From IMG/VR virus record IMGVR_UViG_3300030419_007641, positions 86,992 through 150,991 of that record: 64,000 bases of DNA; one strand, 5' to 3'. Below, piece after piece: positions 1 to 9,583 of this stretch. The notes beneath the pieces were generated by a model that searched no databases, was not told the origin of the DNA, and worked only from the letters and a program-made list of their open reading frames with translations. Origin of the DNA: a virus. The first letter of the stretch is position 1. Each line of letters opens with the position of its first letter. The translations under genes were made by a program, and so were the position numbers.

Positions 1-797
1 CCAACTATTTTAAGGCTATTAATGATCGTGGTGGATTTGGATTAGGGTTTACAATAACAAATGACCCCGGTGCCGCAGAACCTGGTAAGGGTACCGATTT
101 TATGATTAAATCAGCAAGAAATAATATTGACGGGGGGTTAGAAATATTAAAAATAGGAGACGCGATTCGATTTATCTTTAAGGTATTTGATAATTCTAAT
201 CAAAAAATTGCTAGTTTTGTGCATAGCTTCAATATTGATATTTTTGCAAAAAACAATTTGTTTGTAAACTTTAATGCTAAGTCAGGGGTAGGTAATTTAT
301 ATTTAAATAGTCAAAATATTTTTACTTTTAATGTTAATAAAGATCAAATGGTTTCGAAATATATACTATTTGGTGATATTAGTTGTAGTATATTAGGTGG
401 TCCCCCAGATGTTACAGGTAACGCATATACAACATCTTCACATGATATAGTGCGTGATAGTTCATCATATATTACCAATACATACATTTCACTTGAACCA
501 TTAGACGAAGAAGAAGAAATAATTGTTACTCTACAACAAAATATAGACGGGATACAAAAAATGACCATTTCATTACCCTGTGGAATGAGAAACTTATCTG
601 ATACCATTACAACCGTTAATTCAATTAATACACCTTTAAAACATAAGAGTAATGTAGTTGATATTAATATTAAAAATTTAAATATACAGGACAATAATAT
701 TACTAGAGAAATTAAAAATAATCTAATAGCTAATATTAGAACAGCTCTACCTAAAACTACAACTATTAATGATATTAATTTTATCGATTATAAATGA
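1..797 (+). CDS. Partial virion (baseplate/tail-type) protein, 5' end outside window
   Basis: The reading frame is open from the first base (first full codon at position 3), so the gene begins upstream; the ATG at 102 is internal. About 264 residues are visible. I recognise no catalytic motif. The Ile/Asn/Asp-rich, beta-strand-like sequence with a tail of alternating Ile and Asn resembles baseplate or tail-associated proteins of marine T4-like phages, but this is by context only. The stop overlaps the next gene's start by four bases (ATGA), which suggests translational coupling. It lies at the head of the plus-strand structural block. Confidence 0.6.
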   Translation, partial: NYFKAINDRGGFGLGFTITNDPGAAEPGKGTDFMIKSARNNIDGGLEILKIGDAIRFIFKVFDNSNQKIASFVHSFNIDIFAKNNLFVNFNAKSGVGNLYLNSQNIFTFNVNKDQMVSKYILFGDISCSILGGPPDVTGNAYTTSSHDIVRDSSSYITNTYISLEPLDEEEEIIVTLQQNIDGIQKMTISLPCGMRNLSDTITTVNSINTPLKHKSNVVDINIKNLNIQDNNITREIKNNLIANIRTALPKTTTINDINFIDYK

Positions 798-3700
798 AAT
801 CATATTTTAAATATACTACTGGAGAAGCATTCACCTTAGATGGGGAGGACTATTCTGGGTTTTTTACTTTATGGAAAGGTATTCCTATTACCGGAAAGAT
901 ACCTTCAGACACCTCCGGGGTATTGAGTTCTAAAGGCAATATGCTGGCTAATTCATTTTTAAATAAAAAAAACTTTGATAGAACAGCTGCGCCGGTGTCG
1001 ATGTCCAACCGGATTATAGCTCCGGAGATTTCACCTAGAGATATAATAGATCAAAGATTTTTAAATAAAAATTTAAATATATTAAATCACAATAATTTAA
1101 ATTTATTTGGGTTGAATATTATTCCTAAAACTAACCTAATTGACTTAGAAAATACTCATACAGATGGAGATAGTTACTTTTTAGGAGTATCGAGCGGCAA
1201 AACTGATACAAAAAACAACGATACAGGGTTAGCTAAAACTAATTCTAGGCCGCTACAAATTGACCCATTTGCAGCCACAAACAGACTGCCTGCGGGAATA
1301 AATGCTTTAGATAGCAAAGTAGATGGTACTCTTTTTGTCAATGATGATAAATCATATAAGTATCTCATTACAACAAATACTAACTCTTATACGTTTTCCG
1401 GAAGTTTTGCACCTAAAGGCTCTTTAACTTTAATCGATGAAGGAAAACTTCCAGCGGGTTCAAAACTAACCTATAATGACACCACCGGGGAATTAATAAA
1501 CTATGTATGTTTACATGGGCCCGTGGAGGAGAGGCTCCATGGCCTCCGCCGCGGTGGTGAGATCGAGCAGAGGGCTGATTTCTTTACACATCCCGACGAT
1601 CGGCTTCCGGGTCCGGACGCCTCCGTAGAGGAACTTCAGGAATGGCAGCGCCGGGAGGAGGAGAGAGCACGAGAGCAAAAGCGGGAGTTGGATCGACAGC
1701 TTGAAGACCTTCATGGAACATTACCGCCAGATGATTTCTTGGACCCCACTCCACCTCGAGCCGGAGCCGAGTCTACTTTAGAGCCATGGTGGTCGCGAAC
1801 TTCACCATTATTAGAAAAGTGGTTAAAGAGATATGAGGAGCAGTTGGACAGAATTGATAAACTTCCACGCCAAGGTCGCGATTGGCCATGGCCAATGGAG
1901 GGAGCCGGTGGTGCGCTGGATCTGAGGAGAGATATCAGGAGAGAGGTTGCTCTTCGGGAACTGAACAGTGCCATAGAAGCTCTTTGGAGATTAGTTAGTA
2001 ATGAGCAACGACGGCTGGCAAGGGAATGGGCGAAAAAGCAAGCGTTACTAGAAGGTCAGTACGGTACACCTCGTGACCGGAACAAAACTCCGGGAAACAG
2101 GCCAGTACCAGCTCCCCCAGGGCTACCGCCGGCTGCGGGAATGGATAGAGCTCCAGCCTTTCCACCGGATTTGCGTTTCGAACCTAGTGAATTTGGCGCT
2201 GAGAGAGGTACCCGAGAATTAGAATGGTGGGATCCGTCACGTGGTCAATGGATCCCAAAGAGTCAGGAGCCAATGCCTGATCCATGGCCCTTTTGGTGGG
2301 AAGGTGATTTACCGCAAGGGCGGCTATTAGAGCCAAATCCACCGCCGGCAGGAATTGGTCCAAGTGGAATACCAGATGTTAACATCCGGCCAGATGCCCC
2401 AGGTGGATTTGGATTACCGGGTCCAGGTGGAGGCATGCCATTACCGATGGGGGAAGACGGATTTCCGGATCATTGGCGACGAGGGCGCGGATGGGTGCCA
2501 TTACCAGCTCCTGGAGGGCCGGAGCTTGATCCAGAGTCCCCAGGATTTGGGTTAGAGGCCGGTAATAGACCTACTATAGGAGAGCCAGAACCTCCGGGTA
2601 ATAGAGAGAAAAATTTAAAAGAATGGGCGCGCCGTAAGAAAATTCTAGAAGAATATGATAGAGCTAGTGAAGAATGGAAGGAAGTAGCTACCTTTCTTAA
2701 GTACTTAATAGAAAAAATTAAAGAAGCGAAGAAGCAGGTCCTTGATAGAATGGAATTTGACATTCAAGGGCGACCGATGAACCAGCCGTCCTTGAATGAC
2801 CCGGACGTTGCAATGACAGAGGAAGAGCAAAATGAGTTAAATTTAATAGGTATAGCGGCTAACGCTACTATAGTAAATGCTGGTGCTATAGCTGACTTAG
2901 CGTATAAAGGATACTTACGCCACCCAACATTTTCTACAGTTACAACCCCAGATGTAGCATCCCTTGCGGCTAATATATTAGGAACAGAGGGATTTCATTC
3001 TCATAATGATAATGCTACATTTATGCCATGTTATACAATGGATGATTTCATGTATATAACGAATCCTGCAAAAGTACAGGAGGAAATGTCTCACGTAGCT
3101 AATAACGCTCCAAGAAAATATCTTGTTAATACATATGATTTTAGTTCATTTGCAACAACAAATGAATGTCAATTAAAAGACCAAGTCCCAGTTATAGGAA
3201 ATATTGTAGATGGTAAAATTAAAGTAGGTAAAAATATTATGGGCACTCTTCATAAAAGAGGGCAAGAAATAGAGTTATCTATTAGTAACAGGTATACAAG
3301 AAAAAACTATGTCACCATAGTTACACTAGGGATGGGAGATAAAATGGTTGACTTTGATATCCGAGATACTGATGATAATATTCTTATATTAACTCAAAAT
3401 TCGGATTCTAGTAATACATATGGTCTATATCACGTAGATACAGATAATGTCCTACAAAATAGCATTAACTTTAATGCGGATGAAAATCAAACTGGAAAGG
3501 GACGCACATGTAAATGTAAAAATGAAATTAAAGTGCATTATCTGGCACCTAATGGAAAAGATATAATGATTCCCCCAGATGATCTTAATGACATAGGCTC
3601 TATTCCTGAGGGTTGGACTATAGAATACGGGTTTAATCCCTCAGACGATCCAGAGGGGCTGTGGTGGCGTAAAGAGGGCAAACACTGTTGGTATCGGCAA

Positions 3701-5506
3701 CTATATCGAAGAGGCGATGGTGTTACTGAAATAAGATATTACTGCCGGGGTAGTGTAAATGGTAAAGACGGTCCGATAAAGCAACCGATGCCTGATAATA
3801 GAGAATGGGAATGGGATAAGGGAGATTGGGGAAGATTTCGTATGGGAGACGGGGCTGGTGGCGAAGTTGATCCTGATGCCCCCGAACAGCCGGAAGTCAT
3901 TTATACTAATCCTGCCGTGATAATAATTGGCGGTGGACTCGACGAGGGTGAAGATCAAATTTTTATCCCGACTCCGGGTGATGGTGATGAAATAATTGGG
4001 CTACCGCCTGCAAATGCTGATTGGCATAAAGAGATTGAAAATTGGGAAGAGGAATGGCCAGAGATAGAACAAGTACCAGATGGTGAAGTTATTGAAAATC
4101 TGCCGGAATTCAACTTTCCCGAGCCCGGTGATCCTGATGACCAAGAGGTCTTTGATCTTAATGACCTTGAAAGGCCCTCAGATGAAGATCTGGAAATGAT
4201 GGAAGAATCGGCAAGAGTGGCTAGAGAGTTTCAGTTAGAATTCATGCTTCAGAATCAGATACAAGAGTGGCTAGATCCAGAAGGTGAGTTACAGCTGTTT
4301 GACCCTCGAGGGCCGGCATTCGGGGAGATTCAAGAAATAATAGAAAATTTAAGGGCATTAGGTACAGATCGAGTACTGCTTGATAGTGCTAAGGGTAATA
4401 TAAATCGAATTGATACCAGTCGCACACATTCACATAAAACTAAAATTGAATTTTCAAATACAGATAGTAATGAATTTATTTTAACTGATAATGGAGTTGT
4501 ATCTAAAGGGTTTATTTCTAATCCAACCTTCCCATCTAGTATGGGTTCAAAAGCTAATCTTTTATACCCACCAGGTGCATTCTGGGGAACAACAGAAGAA
4601 GAAATATCAAATAGCCAATTAAAATGGAATACTGATTCACTAAAATCCAATAATTTTAATAATTTAAATATACATGAAGTTCAAAACCAAACGGATACAT
4701 TTACATTTATACATAATATAGGTAGAATTTATCTAGGTACAAGTAAGACATTATACAATAATCTAGTACCATTAGATCTTGATAATAATTATAGACCAAC
4801 ATTAACCCCGGAGTCGAGCTTAGGAATATCTCTTAATAGTCAACTACAGTCCATTTTAAAAGATACATTAAATGTTTTTTATAATTTAAATACGGTAATT
4901 AAACAAGATATAGTTGAAGGTATACCTATTCTCCAAAATTATGAAGCTCCTTTGTCAATTAATATTAATCTTAAAGATTTTGAATTTCATGAAAATGAAG
5001 AAATAAGTTATACTACTGTATCACGAGTTTTTAATAAGCTTTATCAATTGCAACTTGATATATATAACACTGTTTTGCGTGTAAGTCCACGTGTCCCGAC
5101 AGAAATAACGTTTCCGGTTGATGAGGTGGTATACGATACGAGCTATCCGGAGCCTAAAGACCCAGGACCGTCTTTATACGACATATACTCATCATGGACT
5201 GCACCAATAGCTCATCTGCGATATCAAAAAATGGGGCTAGCCCCGTGGCCATGGCCACCGGGAGCTGACTTATCTAAAGAAGAAAGAGTAAAAATGTTAG
5301 CAGCCCAGGCTGAAGCTGATCGAAATATGGATACCGGGCCATGGCCTCTTAGTATAAACCAAGATGCGCTAGATTATTACAGCTCTAGATCACAAGATGG
5401 TACAGCTGGCACATCAACAGGTACTATGCCAACTACAACTCCAACAGGAACTACAGATGGACCAACAACACCATCTACAGGGTACGGAGGCGGAGGGGGG
5501 TATTAA
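794..5506 (+). CDS. Large virion protein (1570 aa) with Trp/Pro/Gly-rich islands
   Basis: The N-terminus (about residues 1-235), a middle part (about 680-910) and a late part (about 1195-1425) are AT-rich, Asn/Ile-rich and look like an ordinary T4-like structural protein. Between them sit GC-richer islands (about residues 239-679 and 915-1195, plus the C-terminus from about 1430). These have very different composition: rich in Pro, Trp, Gly, Glu and Arg, with PWPWP-type motifs, predicted coiled-coil stretches (about 265-300 and 370-420) and a Cys-containing segment near 905-970. The C-terminus is a Thr/Pro linker ending in a Gly-rich tail. The frame is uninterrupted. It is probably a tail or baseplate-associated protein; no enzymatic motif was seen. 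Confidence 0.7.
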   Translation: MKSYFKYTTGEAFTLDGEDYSGFFTLWKGIPITGKIPSDTSGVLSSKGNMLANSFLNKKNFDRTAAPVSMSNRIIAPEISPRDIIDQRFLNKNLNILNHNNLNLFGLNIIPKTNLIDLENTHTDGDSYFLGVSSGKTDTKNNDTGLAKTNSRPLQIDPFAATNRLPAGINALDSKVDGTLFVNDDKSYKYLITTNTNSYTFSGSFAPKGSLTLIDEGKLPAGSKLTYNDTTGELINYVCLHGPVEERLHGLRRGGEIEQRADFFTHPDDRLPGPDASVEELQEWQRREEERAREQKRELDRQLEDLHGTLPPDDFLDPTPPRAGAESTLEPWWSRTSPLLEKWLKRYEEQLDRIDKLPRQGRDWPWPMEGAGGALDLRRDIRREVALRELNSAIEALWRLVSNEQRRLAREWAKKQALLEGQYGTPRDRNKTPGNRPVPAPPGLPPAAGMDRAPAFPPDLRFEPSEFGAERGTRELEWWDPSRGQWIPKSQEPMPDPWPFWWEGDLPQGRLLEPNPPPAGIGPSGIPDVNIRPDAPGGFGLPGPGGGMPLPMGEDGFPDHWRRGRGWVPLPAPGGPELDPESPGFGLEAGNRPTIGEPEPPGNREKNLKEWARRKKILEEYDRASEEWKEVATFLKYLIEKIKEAKKQVLDRMEFDIQGRPMNQPSLNDPDVAMTEEEQNELNLIGIAANATIVNAGAIADLAYKGYLRHPTFSTVTTPDVASLAANILGTEGFHSHNDNATFMPCYTMDDFMYITNPAKVQEEMSHVANNAPRKYLVNTYDFSSFATTNECQLKDQVPVIGNIVDGKIKVGKNIMGTLHKRGQEIELSISNRYTRKNYVTIVTLGMGDKMVDFDIRDTDDNILILTQNSDSSNTYGLYHVDTDNVLQNSINFNADENQTGKGRTCKCKNEIKVHYLAPNGKDIMIPPDDLNDIGSIPEGWTIEYGFNPSDDPEGLWWRKEGKHCWYRQLYRRGDGVTEIRYYCRGSVNGKDGPIKQPMPDNREWEWDKGDWGRFRMGDGAGGEVDPDAPEQPEVIYTNPAVIIIGGGLDEGEDQIFIPTPGDGDEIIGLPPANADWHKEIENWEEEWPEIEQVPDGEVIENLPEFNFPEPGDPDDQEVFDLNDLERPSDEDLEMMEESARVAREFQLEFMLQNQIQEWLDPEGELQLFDPRGPAFGEIQEIIENLRALGTDRVLLDSAKGNINRIDTSRTHSHKTKIEFSNTDSNEFILTDNGVVSKGFISNPTFPSSMGSKANLLYPPGAFWGTTEEEISNSQLKWNTDSLKSNNFNNLNIHEVQNQTDTFTFIHNIGRIYLGTSKTLYNNLVPLDLDNNYRPTLTPESSLGISLNSQLQSILKDTLNVFYNLNTVIKQDIVEGIPILQNYEAPLSININLKDFEFHENEEISYTTVSRVFNKLYQLQLDIYNTVLRVSPRVPTEITFPVDEVVYDTSYPEPKDPGPSLYDIYSSWTAPIAHLRYQKMGLAPWPWPPGADLSKEERVKMLAAQAEADRNMDTGPWPLSINQDALDYYSSRSQDGTAGTSTGTMPTTTPTGTTDGPTTPSTGYGGGGGY

Positions 5507-5550
5507 TAAGGAAACGTATAACAGTCTTAGATAGTATTTTAAATAAGTAG

Positions 5551-5558
5551 CATAAATA
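5551..5558 (+). promoter_or_regulatory. Late promoter box CATAAATA
   Basis: Matches the T4-type late box and lies 6 bases before the ATG at 5565. A transcript from it would begin at or very near the start codon. Confidence 0.55.
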
Positions 5559-5564
5559 ATAATA

Positions 5565-6185
5565 ATGCCAAGGAGTTTACAAAATCAATTAATCTCAAAT
5601 ACATATAGTTCTATACTGCATTTGAGTTCAAATAATTTAAAGTCTCCTGTAAATACCCTTAACGGTATATTTGACGGGGTAGGAAATGAAACAGGCATAA
5701 GTTTAAGTGGATCTAGAGTTGTAATTAATAATTATGTGCAACCTGAAGGGCCTACAGCACCAAGCGAGTGGCTGGATGCCTTTTTTCCTGTTAATTCTAT
5801 TAAATTAACTTTTGATGACACAAACCCAGGAACAAAAATTGCAAATACGACTTGGGAGTTAGTATCGCAAGGCAGATTTTTAGTTGGAGCTGGCCCTGGA
5901 ACTGATAAAAATGGCTTAGTTAAGACTTTTGAAGCTGGTTCACAGGAAGGTGAGTATGAGCATACTTTAACTACATCTGAGATACCTAAGCATTCTCATG
6001 ATATCGATGAAAAGGTTGTAGGGGGCGATAATCCGAGTGCCGCGGCAGGTAAGGGTGGAGAATTAATAGGTGGTAGGCAGCAACAAGGAGGAGTTAAATA
6101 CACCACTCTAACTACCGGTGATGGTGAGTCGCATAACAATATACCCCCGGGTTATGGAATTTACGTTTGGAGAAGAACAGCATAG
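5565..6185 (+). CDS. Collar-domain tail protein
   Basis: A 206-residue protein. The C-terminal half (about residues 90-206) has features of the phage tail-collar/microcystin-dependent fold: a TWELVSQGRFLVGAG segment, a His-rich middle (EIPKHSHD) and the ending HNNIPPGYGIYVWRR, which matches the usual collar-domain end (HNNMPPY...W.R). The N-terminal third is probably the attachment part. It is followed by two fibre proteins, so it likely belongs to the fibre/baseplate assembly. A late promoter lies immediately upstream. Confidence 0.7.
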   Translation: MPRSLQNQLISNTYSSILHLSSNNLKSPVNTLNGIFDGVGNETGISLSGSRVVINNYVQPEGPTAPSEWLDAFFPVNSIKLTFDDTNPGTKIANTTWELVSQGRFLVGAGPGTDKNGLVKTFEAGSQEGEYEHTLTTSEIPKHSHDIDEKVVGGDNPSAAAGKGGELIGGRQQQGGVKYTTLTTGDGESHNNIPPGYGIYVWRRTA

Positions 6186-6194
6186 CAATAAATT

Positions 6195-7721
6195 ATGGCA
6201 AATATTACTATAGTAAAATTAAAAGTACGTCGTGGATCTAATGCGCAAAGGCAGACCATTGTTCTCGATCAAGGGGAATTAGGATACACAATAGACACAA
6301 AAAGATTATTTGTCGGTGATGGTTCGACAACAGGTGGGCATATTGTAGGTAATAAAGGATTAGGATCGTTTACCTCTTTAGAATCATTAGGAGATGTTGT
6401 AGGTGCACAAGTCGGGGATATTGGCTATGCAAATAGCTCATTGTGGATGATATCTTCTACACCTTATGAATGGAATTCGGGTTCAGCATACTTATCTGGG
6501 TTTGCTCATATCGGTACTAAAACAGAGGGTACAGGGGCAACTATTAATTTCAACAGTGATGGCAAGGTGGCTGTTAAAAAAAGCTCTTTAGATGTACAAT
6601 ATTTTAAATCAACATTCTTTGGAGGCGGTATATTATCGGCAGCTGATGGTTCTGCTAAAATTGATTTAAATACTGTCTATTTTGAATTATCCGGGGATGC
6701 TGCTAGTTCTAAGATATCGCCTAAACAGAATTCAATAACAGAAAGAGAGATAGCTACTACGGCTCTTTCTTCTGGTTTACAAGGAGGAAATGACGTACCG
6801 GTTAAGCTGTACATAGATACCGATACATTTGGGTTTGAACCAGACGGTAAATTAATATTAACAAATACAGGATCGAAAAGCGTACAATTTTCTAGCTTTA
6901 ATCCCGATGTAATAGGCGATGGATTAAAGCTAGATGATTCTACTAGAAAATTACAAGCACTGTTTCAAAAAACAAATAATTCTTTAAGTTTGGTAGACGG
7001 TGTATTATCAATTGCTGCAGGAGTTTCTGCTGGTGATACAGAGGAAAGTCAAGCACCGGAATTGCCATTTGTAACTGTTTCAGATGGAATTGTAACTGGA
7101 TTACAAAGCTCAATATATGATACAGCATCCGCACTAGGTCTATCAGGCAACGATACAGGGTCCGATGTACCTGTTGGAACTGTATTACCTCATGCTAAGA
7201 CGTTTCCTGGCGCGCCTCCCGGGTATCTACTTTGTGACGGTAAAGCATATGATAGTACTCTTAGCGAGTACAAAGATTTATACGACGTTATAGGTACTAG
7301 TTGGAACGAAGCATATGGTGCCTCAGCGCCTGCATCTGACTTTTTTAGAGTTCCTAATTTAACAGGTGGTAACGTTATGATGTATGGTGCAAATGCTGCA
7401 GCACCGGGCTCAACTCTCTATAAATTAAGCGCTACAGACTCAACAGCGTCGCATGTACTTTCAGTACAGGGATATAACTTTATAATTCGTTATACCAAAG
7501 GTACAGGTAGTTTTGATTTATTTAACGGAGCGCCCAATCAAGTTAGTAAAGGACTATTAGGGGCATACGATCAAAAGACTTATGAGTGCATGGATTCTTC
7601 AGGAGTACATATGCAACTAAGCTCTGCTGGATTTATGTTATTTGCACTATCCGGGGATGTGAGAAAAGATACTAGTAGTGAAACGTTTGATAAATTTGCT
7701 ATCCCTGTATATAACTGGTAA
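6195..7721 (+). CDS. Tail fibre / receptor-binding protein with Mtd-like N-terminus and collar domain
   Basis: Residues about 4-55 (LKVRRGSN...GELGYTIDTKRLFVGDG) match the N-terminal domain of the Bordetella phage major tropism determinant, a virion-attachment module common in fibre proteins. A collar domain follows at about 323-400 (PVGTVLPHA..., GYLLCDGKAYD, FFRVPNLTGG). The last 90 residues are specific and probably form the tip. It is paralogous to the next gene over the Mtd-like and collar domains but has a different C-terminus. The likely role is host recognition at the fibre or baseplate. Confidence 0.8.
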   Translation: MANITIVKLKVRRGSNAQRQTIVLDQGELGYTIDTKRLFVGDGSTTGGHIVGNKGLGSFTSLESLGDVVGAQVGDIGYANSSLWMISSTPYEWNSGSAYLSGFAHIGTKTEGTGATINFNSDGKVAVKKSSLDVQYFKSTFFGGGILSAADGSAKIDLNTVYFELSGDAASSKISPKQNSITEREIATTALSSGLQGGNDVPVKLYIDTDTFGFEPDGKLILTNTGSKSVQFSSFNPDVIGDGLKLDDSTRKLQALFQKTNNSLSLVDGVLSIAAGVSAGDTEESQAPELPFVTVSDGIVTGLQSSIYDTASALGLSGNDTGSDVPVGTVLPHAKTFPGAPPGYLLCDGKAYDSTLSEYKDLYDVIGTSWNEAYGASAPASDFFRVPNLTGGNVMMYGANAAAPGSTLYKLSATDSTASHVLSVQGYNFIIRYTKGTGSFDLFNGAPNQVSKGLLGAYDQKTYECMDSSGVHMQLSSAGFMLFALSGDVRKDTSSETFDKFAIPVYNW

Positions 7722-7728
7722 TTAAATA
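7722..7728 (+). promoter_or_regulatory. Possible late promoter box TTAAATA
   Basis: A weaker late-type box that starts right after the stop of the upstream fibre gene and lies 9 bases before the ATG at 7738. Confidence 0.3.
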
Positions 7729-7737
7729 TTAAAGACA

Positions 7738-9378
7738 ATGGCTATTGAAATTTTAGAAAACACCTTATTAAAACTGTTAGTCAGGAGAGGAACAAATGTA
7801 GATAGACTACAAATAACTCTCGAAAGCGGCGAACTAGCATATACTACTGATACAAACAGATTGTACATAGGTGATGGTACAACAGCCGGGGGTATTCTAG
7901 CAGGTAACAAATACAAAGGAACAGCTGGTGATATAACCACATTAGCGCCGGCTGATGTAGGAGACTATGTATATAATTCTGATGAAAATGTCCTTTATGT
8001 ATGCACTACGAGTAATGGTTCATCTCCAGGAGATTGGTCTGCTGTATCAAATAGCTTAAGTGCGTATAACGCGACTCTAAATGTTAACAGTGGAAGTGAA
8101 ATAAAAGTTGGTGTAATTTCTGAGGGTGGTGGTCTTTCTGCAGGCAACATATCTAATTCGGCACTTGGAAATTCTTTAGTAGTAGATACATCAGATCAAG
8201 TATCTTTATGTTCCAATATTAGTACAGATGCTATCTTCCGCAGAACAACTGATGCTAATAGCTATTTATCATTACCAGGGAAATTAAAAATAAATGAAGT
8301 TAATTATGATTTTACAGGAGCATCGCCTACTGCACATTCATTCTTAGCAGCTGACGCTGCTGGTGCGCTAACTTGGGGCGTTCCAGGGCTAGTAACCTCT
8401 GGCGTAGCCCCTACTACTGCAGCATTAATTCCTGTGGGTACTATAGTACCATATGTATCAACTGCCGGGTCTCTACCTTACGGGTGGTTACCATGTGATG
8501 GTAGGTCAGTGGCTACTGCTGATTTTCCAGATCTTTCCGGGGTCATTCATTATGGTTATGGTGGGTCTGGTGCGAATTTTAATGTACCTGACCTTACTAA
8601 TAAAGCAGTATACGGAAGCGATAACCCAGAAGGTAGCACATTGTATGGATTAAGCGCTAGCGCTGGTAGCACCGGTGCTAGCATATCTGCATCAGGTATG
8701 ATGTTCATTATTAAGGCTTTCGGTGGCATTACAAGTCCTACATTTACAGTGACAAAGAATCTCGATTGCACCATTAATGGACTAGTGTCCTCGGGTTTTG
8801 AATTTAATCCATTAAGTGGGGATATTGTTATAGCTAGTTCTAAGCCTGGTACAGAAGTGTTTAATACTAATGTAGGTGGAGCGACATTTACATTCCCCGC
8901 AGGTATACATTACGTAAAATATTATGTTACCGGAGCAGGAGCTACAGGTGGTAATACTAATGGTGGTGCCGCGGCAACATGCATCGGATATTTATCTGCT
9001 TGGCCAGGCGCTGTATTTGATATAAACGTTGGATCTCCCTCTACAGTAAAAGGTGGTAATGGTGGGCTAAGTAAGATTAGTAAAGACGGTAACCTTATTG
9101 TACAGTCAAACGGGGGTCTCGTTGGTGGTTGGAAAGGGGATGGATCAATTGATGCAAGTAGTATATACACAGAAGGCGGGTATATCTTATCTGGTGGCGG
9201 TGGAGAAGTCGATACTCAAGGAACCTTCCAAGAAGCTGGAGGAACTGCATCATACTGGGGCGGTGCTGGGGCACCTGGTGCTGGTGGAAGCTCTGGAGCT
9301 GGTATCGCCACAGGTCTACCACCTGCTGGTGGAAGGAATGCAGTATCTGATGGTATTATTGTGTTTGAATGGTCATAG
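7738..9378 (+). CDS. Tail fibre / receptor-binding protein with Mtd-like N-terminus, collar domain and Gly-rich tip
   Basis: Residues about 8-60 repeat the Mtd-like attachment module (LLVRRGTN..., GELAYTTDTNRLYIGDG). A collar domain lies at about 230-300 (PVGTIVPYVS, GWLPCDGRSV, FNVPDLTNKAVYG). The C-terminal 160 residues are Gly-rich with GGNGG, GGGGE and GAGGSSGAG runs and end in IIVFEWS, as in the Gly-rich adhesin tips of T4-like fibres. It lies directly downstream of its paralogue. The different ends on a shared stem suggest modular exchange of receptor-binding tips. Confidence 0.8.
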   Translation: MAIEILENTLLKLLVRRGTNVDRLQITLESGELAYTTDTNRLYIGDGTTAGGILAGNKYKGTAGDITTLAPADVGDYVYNSDENVLYVCTTSNGSSPGDWSAVSNSLSAYNATLNVNSGSEIKVGVISEGGGLSAGNISNSALGNSLVVDTSDQVSLCSNISTDAIFRRTTDANSYLSLPGKLKINEVNYDFTGASPTAHSFLAADAAGALTWGVPGLVTSGVAPTTAALIPVGTIVPYVSTAGSLPYGWLPCDGRSVATADFPDLSGVIHYGYGGSGANFNVPDLTNKAVYGSDNPEGSTLYGLSASAGSTGASISASGMMFIIKAFGGITSPTFTVTKNLDCTINGLVSSGFEFNPLSGDIVIASSKPGTEVFNTNVGGATFTFPAGIHYVKYYVTGAGATGGNTNGGAAATCIGYLSAWPGAVFDINVGSPSTVKGGNGGLSKISKDGNLIVQSNGGLVGGWKGDGSIDASSIYTEGGYILSGGGGEVDTQGTFQEAGGTASYWGGAGAPGAGGSSGAGIATGLPPAGGRNAVSDGIIVFEWS

Positions 9379-9408
9379 TTGATATATAGTATATCAAAAC
9401 TAACTATG
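9374..9408 (+). repeat. Inverted repeat after the fibre gene
   Basis: Outer arms CATAGTT (9374-9380) and AACTATG (9402-9408) enclose inner arms GATATA (9381-9386) and TATATC (9390-9395) around TAG. The right side has a short AAAACT bulge. The hairpin spans the stop codon of the fibre gene and ends just before the next small gene. There is no T-run, so it may be an RNA processing or stability element rather than a terminator. Confidence 0.5.
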
Positions 9409-9410
9409 GT

Positions 9411-9575
9411 ATGGAAGAATTAATAGTAGAAGGTCTCGACTACGAAGATTTTGTAGCTCTAAAAGGGGTTCTAGAACACAACACAACCTTTACTACCCTA
9501 GAAAAAGAAGAATATGCTAATACTCTTATTTTAATTGAAAAGGTTAACAAAATCATAGAAGTGTTTGAAGAATAA
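9411..9575 (+). CDS. Small acidic protein (54 aa)
   Basis: A short ORF that starts with ATG directly after the hairpin and encodes an acidic, helix-prone peptide (MEELIVEGLDYEDF..., EKVNKIIEVFEE). I do not recognise it. It fills the space between the second fibre gene and the next small ORF on the same strand, which supports it being real. Its length and composition resemble small helical phage proteins, but no role can be assigned. Confidence 0.5.
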   Translation: MEELIVEGLDYEDFVALKGVLEHNTTFTTLEKEEYANTLILIEKVNKIIEVFEE

Positions 9576-9578
9576 ATA
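9571..9578 (+). promoter_or_regulatory. Late promoter box AATAAATA
   Basis: Overlaps the end of the small upstream gene and lies 5 bases before the ATG at 9584. Confidence 0.45.
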
Positions 9579-9583
9579 CTTGC

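Noticed and set aside
1174-5000. Many open frames on the minus strand opposite the structural genes
   Set aside because: They overlap confident plus-strand genes, have no recognisable motifs and no promoters with the usual spacing.
794-5506. Frameshift or assembly error as the cause of the odd GC-rich islands
   Set aside because: The frame stays open for 1570 codons and both sides return to ordinary sequence in the same frame; similar islands occur in neighbouring genes.
6195-9378. Diversity-generating retroelement suggested by Mtd-like domains
   Set aside because: No reverse transcriptase, template repeat or adenine-biased variable repeat was seen nearby; only the N-terminal attachment module is shared with Mtd.
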